Of a stretch of 64,000 bases of DNA, positions 54,822 through 63,320 are shown in pieces. The position numbers and the translations under genes are program-made. The notes below the pieces were generated by a model, which was not told the origin of the DNA, ran no database searches, and worked only from the letters and a program-made list of their open reading frames with translations. Origin of the DNA: JAWOLE01 sp963815655 (GTDB taxonomy: Bacteria > Acidobacteriota > Thermoanaerobaculia > UBA5066 > Gp7-AA6); contig CAWFHK010000001.1 of the NCBI GenBank assembly GCA_963815655.1, positions 3,720,001 through 3,784,000 on the forward strand. Direction: 5' to 3'. Within the stretch, counting starts at the first letter, position 1. Each line of letters begins with the position of its first letter.

Positions 54822-56813
54822 TCAACGGCCGGGGGCCGTGGGCAACAGGGCGGTGACCCAGGAGGTGGCGCCGGGGGCGAAGAGGCCGGCGACGAGGGCT
54901 CGGAGGGCGTGGTAGTGGCCGACGGGGACGGTGTGGGATTCGGGAACGGCGATGGCCAGAATGCGGGCTTCGCACGGATCGGACGCTTCGGCGGAGTCGA
55001 AGTGGAGCTCGGCGGCGCCGTCCCAGAAATCGGCCGAGCCGTCGGGGGAGACGAGAAGCTCGACCTCGCGGCCTCCCCAGCGGCCGCGGGCGGCGATTGA
55101 GCCGGCCGGGTCGCGGCGGAGGAAGAAGCCGGGGCGGGGCGCGTCGGCGAGGTAGGCGCCGAGCGACTCGAAGAGGCGGGGCTTCTCGATGTAGGGGCCG
55201 CCGTCCTCCGGGCAGAAGACGTCGCAGTTGCCGCAGTCGTTGCAGGCGTCGGCCCAGTTGGCGATCTGGTGCGCCGAGGAGCCGGGGCCGCCGAGCTTGA
55301 GGGTCTGCGGGTCCGAGGGGACGAGCCGGCCCTCCCGGACGACGAGATCGCGGTAGAGGATTTCCCGCGGGGGAGTTTCGTAGACGAAGTTCGCGTCGTT
55401 GGGGCAGACGGGAACGCACTTGTCGCAGTTGATGCAGTCGAAGAGCTTGAGATGGCTCCCGATCTTGCGCGGCGGCTTGCCGGTCTTCGCGGCGGTGTAG
55501 CGCTCGGCCGACAACACCTGGGCGACGGCGCGCCTGTGATTGACGAGCGAGGCGTCCGCGCCGCTCATCTCCACCGCTCCCGCGCGCGACCGGATGAACT
55601 CTGGAACCGTCGCCGCGCCGCTCTCCCGCACCCCTCGGGCGAGGGCCTCCGCCTGCCAGTGGAGGCGCTGGTAGCCGCCGGGGCGCAGGAGATCCGTGCA
55701 GCTCGTCACCGGCACGAAACCGCAGGCGACCGACGCGGCGGCGTTGGACGCGTCCACGCCGGCGGAAAAGGAGACCGGCAGACTTGACCCCAGCTCCTCT
55801 CGCAGGCGCAAGCCGAGCGTCAGCGAAAGGACATGCAGGGGTTCGCCCGACAGGTATTGCTCGCGGCCGGGGAGGGGATCGCCGGGGTTCTCGACGACGA
55901 GCGTGTTGGTGAGCTTGATGCCGAAGTTCAGGCCCCTGCGCGCGGCTTCGGCTGAGAGGCCGCGGACGAGCGAGAGGGCGTCCTTCCACTGGAGATCCTT
56001 GTCGAAGGCCGCGCGGGTCAGGCCGATCTCCCCGTAGCCGAGCCTCCCGTGCAGGATCTCCTCGACCTGCTCGTAGCCGAGGAGCGTCGGGTTCAGCTTC
56101 ACGATCGTATGCAGTCCGGCCTCGTTCAAGAGGAAGCGGCAGATGCCGGCGATCTCGTCGGCCGGGCAGCCGTGGAAGGTCGAGAGCGTCGTCGAATCGG
56201 AGAGGCGCGCCGGGCAGGGCACGTCAGCCAGATGTCGCAGGCTCGACGGCAACTCGCGGGAGAGCTTTGCTCGCTCGACATCCAGAAGAGCCGACGCGTC
56301 GCGCGCTCCTTCGAAGAATCCCGCCATCTTGCGCGAGCGGATTCCCTCCAGGTCGTAGCCGACGGAGATGTCGAAGACGACGCCGCGCTCGGCCGGCGGG
56401 ATGCCGCAGAGCTCGTCGAGGATCGCGACGAGGAGCCGCGCCTTCGCGTACTCGCGCAGCGAGTCGGAGACCGAGAGCTCCTGCGACCACTCGATGTTGT
56501 AACCGACGGTGCGCATGTCGATGCAGGGGCGGCCGATGACGAGGCGGTCGTTGACCTGGACGGTCTTCAGCTCCAGGATCCGCCCTCCCGCCAGATACGA
56601 CAGCCCGATGTTCTGGGCGAGCTGCGTGTGCGGGCCGGAAGCCGGGCCGACGGGCGTTGCCGCGCGGTGCCCGTGGAAGGAGACGGAGAGATCGGCGCCG
56701 GGGAAGCCCTTGTAGATCCGCCGCACCGGCAGGTCGAAGACGGCGCCCGTCGGCAGCTCCTCCGCGGCGCGCCGCACCAGGACGGAGAGCGGGAGCGGGC
56801 GCAGGACGCTCAC
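54822..56813 (-). CDS. ygfK: DHOD-like/ferredoxin protein, YgfK-related
   Basis: 663 residues from a GTG overlapping the previous stop (GTGA). The N-terminal 430 residues are a dihydroorotate-dehydrogenase-like barrel: PVGPASGPHTQLAQNIGLSY, then LELKTVQVNDR, and NFGIKLTNTLVVENPGDPLP. Two [4Fe-4S] sites follow: CINCDKCVPVCPNDANF and CNDCGNCDVFCPEDGG. This matches the first and last thirds of E. coli YgfK (about 1030 residues) without the central FAD/NAD(P) part, so the electron input must come from another protein; a candidate is at 63321. Confidence 0.78.
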   Translation of the reverse strand: MSVLRPLPLSVLVRRAAEELPTGAVFDLPVRRIYKGFPGADLSVSFHGHRAATPVGPASGPHTQLAQNIGLSYLAGGRILELKTVQVNDRLVIGRPCIDMRTVGYNIEWSQELSVSDSLREYAKARLLVAILDELCGIPPAERGVVFDISVGYDLEGIRSRKMAGFFEGARDASALLDVERAKLSRELPSSLRHLADVPCPARLSDSTTLSTFHGCPADEIAGICRFLLNEAGLHTIVKLNPTLLGYEQVEEILHGRLGYGEIGLTRAAFDKDLQWKDALSLVRGLSAEAARRGLNFGIKLTNTLVVENPGDPLPGREQYLSGEPLHVLSLTLGLRLREELGSSLPVSFSAGVDASNAAASVACGFVPVTSCTDLLRPGGYQRLHWQAEALARGVRESGAATVPEFIRSRAGAVEMSGADASLVNHRRAVAQVLSAERYTAAKTGKPPRKIGSHLKLFDCINCDKCVPVCPNDANFVYETPPREILYRDLVVREGRLVPSDPQTLKLGGPGSSAHQIANWADACNDCGNCDVFCPEDGGPYIEKPRLFESLGAYLADAPRPGFFLRRDPAGSIAARGRWGGREVELLVSPDGSADFWDGAAELHFDSAEASDPCEARILAIAVPESHTVPVGHYHALRALVAGLFAPGATSWVTALLPTAPGR

Positions 56814-58003
56814 GCCATCTTCTTCCAGAGCCGCGCCGCTTCCTCGCGGCCGCGCGCGCGGACTTCACTCTCGTCCACGCGGGTGGACTTGCGCCCTTCG
56901 ACGATGAGCTCTCCTCCGGCGACGACGTCGCGGACGTGCCGGGCGGACATGCCAAAAAGAAAGTGTCCCGCGAGGTTCTCGGCCGAGAGGGGCGTCGGCG
57001 GATCGTAGTCGAGGACGATCCAGTCCTCATCACGCGGCCCGAGAGCCGCCTCGGCAAGGCGCCCGCTCGCGGCGACGAGCGCCACGGCGTCGATGCCGCC
57101 CCGTGGGCCGTAGGCGTCGCGGCCGCGCAGGTGCGCGGCGCGCGCCTCGGCGAAGAGGTCGCCGTCCATGCCGTCGGTGCCGAGCGCCACTCGCGGGCCG
57201 AGCGTCGCGACGTTGGCGTAGCCGACGGCGTTCTGGAGGTTGCTCCGCGGGTTGTGGACGATCCAGGCTCCGGCCTCCGCGGCGCGCTCCCGCTCGGAGG
57301 CCGTCAGGTGGACGCCGTGGGCGAGGATCGTCTTCGGTCCGACGGCGCCCGCGCGCTCCAGCCGCTCAAAGGAGCCGGCGTCGCAGCCGTCCTCGGCGGC
57401 GTGCACATGGAGCCAGGCCCCGCGCCGCAGCGCGAGGTCCGCCGCGGCCTCGATCGTCTCGTCGGAGGCGGTGAAGCCCGCGTGCAGGCCGGCCATCGCC
57501 GGCAGTCCCGCCGTCATCGCCCGCTCGCACTCCGCGAGCCCCGCCTTCGCGCCTTCCCGGCCGTGGCGGTCGGTGGCGCCGTAGCAGAGTGCAGTCCTGA
57601 CCCCGACCGCGCGCGCCGCCCCGGCGAGCACGTCGAGCGAGCCGCCGATGAACGAAGGGGACTCGTGGTGGTCGAGGACGGCCGTCGTGCCGCAGAGCAC
57701 GGCATCGAGAAGCGCCACTTCGGCGGAGGCTCTCAGCGAGCGCTCGTCGAGCGCGGCGTCCAGCCGCCACCACACCCGCTCCAGGATCTCGCGGAAGGAG
57801 CGCGCCGGGGCGGCGGGCGCCGGCATCCCGCGCGCGAGGCCCGAGTAAAGATGCGTGTGGGCGATCGCGAGGCCGGGGAGGACGAGGCACCCCGAGGCGT
57901 CCCGGGCGCGCCGTGGCTCCGCGCCGAGAAGGAGGTCCCGCTTCTCGACGGAGGGCGGGTCGAGCGTCACGACGGTGCCGCCCGTGATCGCGATGCCGCC
58001 CAA
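56810..58003 (-). CDS. ssnA: SsnA-like amidohydrolase
   Basis: About 397 residues. Metal ligands: PGLAIAHTHLYSGLARGM (His-x-His), WLHVHAAEDGCDAG, ILAHGVHLTASERE and VALGTDGMDGDLFAEAR, the pattern of cytosine/guanine-deaminase-type amidohydrolases. SsnA is a fixed member of the selenium/purine cluster and is thought to deaminate or open a purine-derived ring. Start: no ATG; TTG 58003 follows GAGGG and begins GGIAITGGTVVTLDPP. It begins 17 bases after the previous stop. Confidence 0.83.
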   Translation of the reverse strand: MGGIAITGGTVVTLDPPSVEKRDLLLGAEPRRARDASGCLVLPGLAIAHTHLYSGLARGMPAPAAPARSFREILERVWWRLDAALDERSLRASAEVALLDAVLCGTTAVLDHHESPSFIGGSLDVLAGAARAVGVRTALCYGATDRHGREGAKAGLAECERAMTAGLPAMAGLHAGFTASDETIEAAADLALRRGAWLHVHAAEDGCDAGSFERLERAGAVGPKTILAHGVHLTASERERAAEAGAWIVHNPRSNLQNAVGYANVATLGPRVALGTDGMDGDLFAEARAAHLRGRDAYGPRGGIDAVALVAASGRLAEAALGPRDEDWIVLDYDPPTPLSAENLAGHFLFGMSARHVRDVVAGGELIVEGRKSTRVDESEVRARGREEAARLWKKMA

Positions 58004-58020
58004 CGCCAGCCGGCCCTCGC

Positions 58021-59379
58021 CTACCAGCCGCGCATGTCGCGCAGGCGCCGGTCCGCGTCCTCCGCGACGGCGGCCTCGTCGCTCCACCAGGAATTGGAGC
58101 GTTGCGCCTCCAGCTCCTCGACGGCCTTTCCCTGCTGCTCGACCCAGGTGAAGTACTTCAGGTTGTGCCACCGCTCGCGGTTCTCGCGCGTCCCCTCGGC
58201 GATCCAGTCGAGCTTCTGTCCGTGGAAGATCCGGGCCAGAAGCTCCCGGGCGCTCTCGTGGGTGAGCGGGCCCGTCCGCTCCGCGAGCCGCCGCATCACG
58301 GAGGGATAGCGGTCGAACCCGTCGGTCGCGACCGTCACGACCGCCTCGCCCCGGGAGAGCCCGAGCCAGCGGGCCGTCTTGATCGCGCCGAGGACGTTGC
58401 AGATCCCGCTCACGCCGAGGAGGCCCGCGAGCCGGCGCGCCGCGACCTCGCCCAGGCCCCCCTCGCCGGAAAGGAACTCGGTCCCCTCGGGATCGGTCAC
58501 GAGCTGGAGCCCGAGGAGGCACTCCTCGTCGTCGATGCACATCATCGCGTCCAGATTGCCGACGTGATGGATCCACGTGACGTGCTTGTCGCCGATCCCC
58601 TCGATCGCGTGACCGCCGTAGCCGTTCAGGGACAATGTCGGGCACTGCACCGGCTCCAGGCCCACGATCTTCGTCCCGAAGCGCGCCTTCAAGGCGTCGC
58701 CCGCGGCGATCGTGCCGGCCGATCCCATCGCCGAGACGAAGGCCGCCGGCCGGCCGGCGGAGAGCTCCTCGACCGCCGCGGCCGCGGCCGAGCCCGTGGC
58801 GTGGTAGTGCCAGCGGTAATTCGCCATCTCGGCGAACTGGTTCATGATGCGGGCCTTCGGGTCCGCCGCGAGGCGCCGGCACTCGTCGTAGATTTCCTTG
58901 ACGTTCGACTCGCAGCCCGGAGTCTTGACCGCCCTCGCGCCATAGGCCTCGATCTTTTCGAAGCGCTCGGCGCTCATTTCCTCCGGCAGAATGACGACGG
59001 ACTCGTAGCCCATGCGCGGCCCGACCCACGCCCCGCCGATGCCGTAGTTTCCGGTCGAAGGCCACACGAGCGTGGACTCGCCGGGGAAGACGTCGCCGGC
59101 GAGCTGCCGCTCCATCAGGACCGAGTAGGTCGCGCCGACCTTGTGTGAGCCGGTCGGCAGGTCCTTCGCGTAGAGGAGCACGATCGGCGCGGTGACGCCG
59201 GTGAGCGCCTCCGGCAGGAGAAGCGCGCGCACCCGGCCCGACTCGTCCCTCCACGAGATGTTGAAGAGGTTCACCGGATCGAGCGGCGCCTCGCGCTGCG
59301 CGGCGAGCGCGCGCCGGCGAAGGTAGGACGGAATTCGAGAGGGGTCGCGCATCTCCTCGTAGGTCGGCCCGTGGATCAT
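58021..59379 (-). CDS. PLP-dependent enzyme, TrpB/cysteine-synthase fold
   Basis: 452 residues, ATGA overlap with the gene before. Fold-type II signs: LYAKDLPTGSHKVGATYSVL with the PLP-binding Lys, STGNYGIGGAWVGPRMGYES, the Gly-rich phosphate site VSAMGSAGTIAAGD and TVATDGFDR. It is not an obvious diaminopropionate ammonia-lyase (YgeX), but it takes the position of YgeX in this cluster and may process the amino acid left after ring breakdown. Confidence 0.82.
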   Translation of the reverse strand: MIHGPTYEEMRDPSRIPSYLRRRALAAQREAPLDPVNLFNISWRDESGRVRALLLPEALTGVTAPIVLLYAKDLPTGSHKVGATYSVLMERQLAGDVFPGESTLVWPSTGNYGIGGAWVGPRMGYESVVILPEEMSAERFEKIEAYGARAVKTPGCESNVKEIYDECRRLAADPKARIMNQFAEMANYRWHYHATGSAAAAAVEELSAGRPAAFVSAMGSAGTIAAGDALKARFGTKIVGLEPVQCPTLSLNGYGGHAIEGIGDKHVTWIHHVGNLDAMMCIDDEECLLGLQLVTDPEGTEFLSGEGGLGEVAARRLAGLLGVSGICNVLGAIKTARWLGLSRGEAVVTVATDGFDRYPSVMRRLAERTGPLTHESARELLARIFHGQKLDWIAEGTRENRERWHNLKYFTWVEQQGKAVEELEAQRSNSWWSDEAAVAEDADRRLRDMRGW

Positions 59380-60626
59380 GCGGCCTCCAGTGCCTTGCGG
59401 ACGGCGTCGAGAGAGGGAACGATCCGGGAGGGCGGGGCGACGGAGCGCATCGCGCCGCGGATGTCCTTCAGGCCGTTGCCGGTCGCGACGTGGAGAACGC
59501 TCTCGCCGCGCGCGACGAGGCCGCGGGCGATCGCCCCCTCGAGGCCGGCCAGCGCCGCGACCCCGGTCGGCTCGGCGAAGACGCCCGTCGCGCGGGCCAG
59601 GCGCGGGATCCAGGACAGGATCGCCTCGTCGGACGCGGTGACGATCGCGCCGCCGGAGGCCCGGACCGCGCGCAGCGCCTTGACGCCGTTTCGCGGCGCG
59701 CCGACGTTGATCGAGTCGGCGACGGTCCGCGCGGCGACCGGCTCGATCGTCTCGCCGCCGCTCTCGAACGCCTTCGCGAGCGGAGCGGCGCCCTCGGCCT
59801 GGACGGCGAGGATCCGCGGCAGCCGGTCGATCAGGCGGTGGCGCTTCATCTCGGTCAGCCCCTTCCAGATTCCCGCCGTCGTGCAGCCGTCCCCCAGCGC
59901 TACGGTCACGACGTCGGGCATCCGGCCGCGCATCTGCTCGGCGATCTCCAGGCCGCACGTCTTCTTCCCTTCGACGAGATACGGGTTGATGGCGCAGTTC
60001 CTGTTATACCAGCCGAACTCTTCGACCGACTCCTGGCAGGTCTGGAAGGCGTCTTCGTAGGCGCCTTCGACGAGGAGGACCTTCGCGCCGTAGACCAGGA
60101 GCTGCGCGACCTTCGCCTCCGGGGCGGACGCCGGGACGAAGATATAGGCCTTCATGCTCGCCTCCGCCGCGAAGCCGGCGAGCGAGGACGCGGCATTGCC
60201 TGTCGAGGAGCAGGTCACCTCGCGGCGGCCGAGCCAGCGCGCGCGCGTCACGCCGACGGCGCTCGCGCGGTCCTTGAAGGAGCCGGTCGGGTTGCGGCCG
60301 TCGTCTTTCACGAAGAGCGCGGAGAGCGACAGCTCGCGGGCGAGCGCGGGCGCCTCGACGATCGGCGTCCAGCCGGCCGGCAGGCGCGGCCGGGGCGCGT
60401 CGTCGGGCACGGGGAGGAGCGCAGCGTAGCGCCAGATCGAGGCATCGCGCGAGGCCGCGAGCGTCTCCTTCGAGAAGGCGCGGGCGATCCGGTCGTGGTC
60501 GTACTCGACGTCCAGAATCCCTTCGATTCCGCAGTCCGGACAGGTGTATTCGACCTCCCCGTGCGCGTAGACCCGGCCGCAGAGGACACACCGGAGCCCG
60601 GTCACCTTCGGGAGCGGCGCGCTCAC
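59376..60626 (-). CDS. Threonine synthase-like PLP enzyme
   Basis: 416 residues from GTG 60626, four bases after the xdhD stop. An N-terminal zinc ribbon (CVLCGRVYAHGEVEYTCPDC) is followed by the PLP domain: FVKDDGRNPTGSFKDRASAV with the Lys, TCSSTGNAASSLAGFAAEA and VALGDGCTTAGIWKGLTE. This is the class I threonine-synthase architecture. Placed among purine-catabolism genes, it may be an ammonia-lyase or a beta/gamma-replacing enzyme rather than a true threonine synthase. Confidence 0.85.
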   Translation of the reverse strand: MSAPLPKVTGLRCVLCGRVYAHGEVEYTCPDCGIEGILDVEYDHDRIARAFSKETLAASRDASIWRYAALLPVPDDAPRPRLPAGWTPIVEAPALARELSLSALFVKDDGRNPTGSFKDRASAVGVTRARWLGRREVTCSSTGNAASSLAGFAAEASMKAYIFVPASAPEAKVAQLLVYGAKVLLVEGAYEDAFQTCQESVEEFGWYNRNCAINPYLVEGKKTCGLEIAEQMRGRMPDVVTVALGDGCTTAGIWKGLTEMKRHRLIDRLPRILAVQAEGAAPLAKAFESGGETIEPVAARTVADSINVGAPRNGVKALRAVRASGGAIVTASDEAILSWIPRLARATGVFAEPTGVAALAGLEGAIARGLVARGESVLHVATGNGLKDIRGAMRSVAPPSRIVPSLDAVRKALEAA

Positions 60627-60630
60627 GACG

Positions 60631-63246
60631 TCACCGTCGGACGGCTCGCGCGGCGGGAGAGTCCTTCATCGGCAGCGTGAACCGGCGGACACGATCGAAG
60701 GCGTGGAGCGCGGCGGCGACGGCGGGAGCGGTCGGCACGAGGCCAATCTCGCCGACCCCCTTCGCGCCGAAAGGGCCGTCGGGCTGCGGGTCTTCGACGA
60801 GGATCACCTCGACCTCCGGCATGTCGCGCGAGCGCAGCACGCCGAAGTCGCGGATGCGGTAGGTGGACGGCACCCCGTTCTCGCAGATCATTTCTTCCGT
60901 GAGCGCGTAGCCCAGGCCCATGTGGACGGAGCCCTCGATCTGACCCTCGCAGAGCTTCGGGTTGACCGCGCGCCCCACGTCGTGCGCCGCGACGACCTTC
61001 GCGACGCGGCCGTTCTCGTCCACGATCGCCACCTGCGTCGCGTAACTGAAGGCCGGGTGGAGCTTCATCGGCTTGCCCGGCGGAGGCTCGTGGCCAAGCT
61101 TGACCGTGTCGTCCTGCAGGACCTCTCCGACGTACACGTTGCCGGCGAGGTCCTTGAGCGTGCGGCCGGAGTCGAGATCCGCCTTGAGCTTCTTCGCCGC
61201 GTCCATGACCGCCCGTCCGCCGTAGAACGTCGCCCGGGAGCCCGTCGTCTGGCCGACCGCCATCGGAAAGCGCGTGTCCACGCGGGCGCGGAAGATCGAT
61301 GCCGGCAGTCCCGTCACTTCGCAGGCGAACTGGATGAGCACCGTCAGGAGGCCCTGTCCCATCTCGGTGTAGCCGTTGTAGAGCGTGATCGCGCCCCCCC
61401 CCTCCTCGACGACCAGGCGCGCGCGCCCCCACTCCTTGGCTCCGTTTCCGATGCCGCAGTTCTTGATGCCGCACGCGATTCCGGCGCGGCCGCGGTTGGC
61501 GTAGTAGACGTCCTTGACGGCGAGGAGGGTCTTCTTGAGTCCCACGGAAGCTTCGAGTCGCTGGCCGCAGGACCAGTCGTCCCCGGCCTCGAGCGCGTTG
61601 CGCCACCGCATTTCCCAGCCGTCGAGGCCGGCTTTCTCCGCGAGCATGTCCATCGCTCCCTCGATCGCGAAGTGGGCCTGGTTCGCGCCGAAGCCGCGCA
61701 TCGCGCCGCAGGACGGGTTGTTCGTGTAGACGGCGAGCGACTCGATGTCCACGTTGTCGCACTTGTAGGGGCCGGCGGCGTGACCCGCCGAGCGCTCGAG
61801 CACCTTCATGCCGACGGAGGCATACGCTCCCGAATCGCCGATCATCCGGGCCCGGACGGCCGTGAGCCTCCCCTCCGCGTCGCAGCCGACGCGGTACTGC
61901 ATCTTGATCGGGTGGCGCTTGGGATGGATGCGGATCGACTCCTCGCGCGACAGGACGAGGCGCACGGGTCTTCCCGTGACATGCGCGAGGAGCGCCGTCT
62001 GCGCCTGGATCGACATGTCCTCCTTGCCGCCGAACGCGCCGCCGTTGGGGACGAGGACGACGTGGAGGGACTCGGGCGCAATACCCAGGAACGCGCTGAC
62101 TTGCCGGTGATCGTCGAAGACTCCCTGCCCCTGCGTGAAGAGCGTCATCGCGGCGCCGGGGTAATCGCCGGTCGCGTCGCCGGGGACGGCCGCGCACGCC
62201 TCCGGCTCCAGGTACAGGTGCTCGATGCGCTGCGTCTGCCACGTTCCTTCGACCACGTGCGAGGAAGAGGCGAGGGCCGCTTCCGCGTCGCCGCGGTGGA
62301 TGACCGAGCGCGAGAGGAGGTTCCCGTCGGGCCCGACGCGGGGAGCGCCCGGCTCGAGCGACTTCTCCGGGTCCGTCACCGGCGTCAGGACCTCGTACTC
62401 CACCTCCACGAGCCGCGCGGCCTCGCGCGCCGTCCGAGCGTCCACCGCCGCGACGGCGGCGAGGACATCCCCGACGCAGCGCGTTTCCTCGCCCTCGGCG
62501 ACGAAGCCCGGCCAGTCGTCGAGGATCAGGCCGTAGAAACGCTTGCCCGGCACGTCCTTCGCCGTGACAACCGCCGCGACGCCCGGATAGGCCGCGGCCT
62601 TCGCCGTGTCGATGCGCTGGACCTTCGCGCGCGGATGCGGCGAGAGCGCCACAGCGCCGTGGAGCATCCCGGGAAAAGTCAGATCGCACACGTAGGGGCG
62701 CGCGCCGAGCGCGAGCTCCTCCGCCTCGTACCGGTCGAGGCTCGTCCCGACGCGCCCCGAGCCGTCGGCCGGCGGCAGGGTCTCGCCCCGCTTGAGCTTC
62801 GCCGCCGCCTCGAACGCCTCGAAGATCTTGACGTACCCGGTGCACCGGCAGAGATGCGGGTCGAGCTTCCTGCGGATCTCTTCCGCGCTCGGGTCGGGAT
62901 TGGAGTCGAGGACACTCTTGATCTTCATCGTGATGCCGGGGATGCAGAACCCGCACTGGAGTCCCGCCATCCGGGCGAACGCCTCGCCGTAGATGTGCCT
63001 CTCCTGCTCCGACACTCCCTCGAGTGTCAGGACGCTCCTGCCGGCCGCGCTCGTCGCCGGCACCGCGCAAGAGGTCTTCGGCTTCCCGTCCACCAGCACG
63101 ACGCACGCCCCGCACTGTCCCTGCGGCGAACACCCGTCCTTGGGCGACGTGATCCCGGCATGGTCCCGCAGCAGTTCGAGCAGCGAAGCCCCCTCCGGGA
63201 CCTCGAAGGCCCGCCGTTCGCCGTTGATCGTCAGCTCAATGCTCAC
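60631..63246 (-). CDS. xdhD: Selenium-dependent molybdenum hydroxylase (XdhD type)
   Basis: 871 residues from a GTG. Residues 1-155 hold two [2Fe-2S] clusters: Cys39, 45, 48 and 60 (CSPQGQCGAC), and Cys98, 101, 133, 135 (CGFC, CRC). Then the molybdopterin domains: NGGAFGGKEDMSIQAQTA, NNPSCGAMRGFGANQAHF and the C-terminal GPFGAKGVGEIGLVPTAPA with the catalytic Glu. The one-polypeptide layout without an FAD domain is that of XdhD, which hydroxylates purines. Selenium would be a labile sulfur replacement, not selenocysteine; no in-frame UGA is present. First gene of the operon. Confidence 0.9.
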   Translation of the reverse strand: MSIELTINGERRAFEVPEGASLLELLRDHAGITSPKDGCSPQGQCGACVVLVDGKPKTSCAVPATSAAGRSVLTLEGVSEQERHIYGEAFARMAGLQCGFCIPGITMKIKSVLDSNPDPSAEEIRRKLDPHLCRCTGYVKIFEAFEAAAKLKRGETLPPADGSGRVGTSLDRYEAEELALGARPYVCDLTFPGMLHGAVALSPHPRAKVQRIDTAKAAAYPGVAAVVTAKDVPGKRFYGLILDDWPGFVAEGEETRCVGDVLAAVAAVDARTAREAARLVEVEYEVLTPVTDPEKSLEPGAPRVGPDGNLLSRSVIHRGDAEAALASSSHVVEGTWQTQRIEHLYLEPEACAAVPGDATGDYPGAAMTLFTQGQGVFDDHRQVSAFLGIAPESLHVVLVPNGGAFGGKEDMSIQAQTALLAHVTGRPVRLVLSREESIRIHPKRHPIKMQYRVGCDAEGRLTAVRARMIGDSGAYASVGMKVLERSAGHAAGPYKCDNVDIESLAVYTNNPSCGAMRGFGANQAHFAIEGAMDMLAEKAGLDGWEMRWRNALEAGDDWSCGQRLEASVGLKKTLLAVKDVYYANRGRAGIACGIKNCGIGNGAKEWGRARLVVEEGGGAITLYNGYTEMGQGLLTVLIQFACEVTGLPASIFRARVDTRFPMAVGQTTGSRATFYGGRAVMDAAKKLKADLDSGRTLKDLAGNVYVGEVLQDDTVKLGHEPPPGKPMKLHPAFSYATQVAIVDENGRVAKVVAAHDVGRAVNPKLCEGQIEGSVHMGLGYALTEEMICENGVPSTYRIRDFGVLRSRDMPEVEVILVEDPQPDGPFGAKGVGEIGLVPTAPAVAAALHAFDRVRRFTLPMKDSPAARAVRR

Positions 63247-63320
63247 CAGAACCTATTAGCATAAACGATCGTCCTGGACGGCCTCACTGGACCCCGGCGA
63301 GCCCAACCGGAGAGCGACGG

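Noticed and set aside
60631..63246. Selenoprotein hypothesis for the XdhD-type enzyme
   Set aside because: The frame has no in-frame UGA; selenium in this family is a labile cofactor atom, not selenocysteine.
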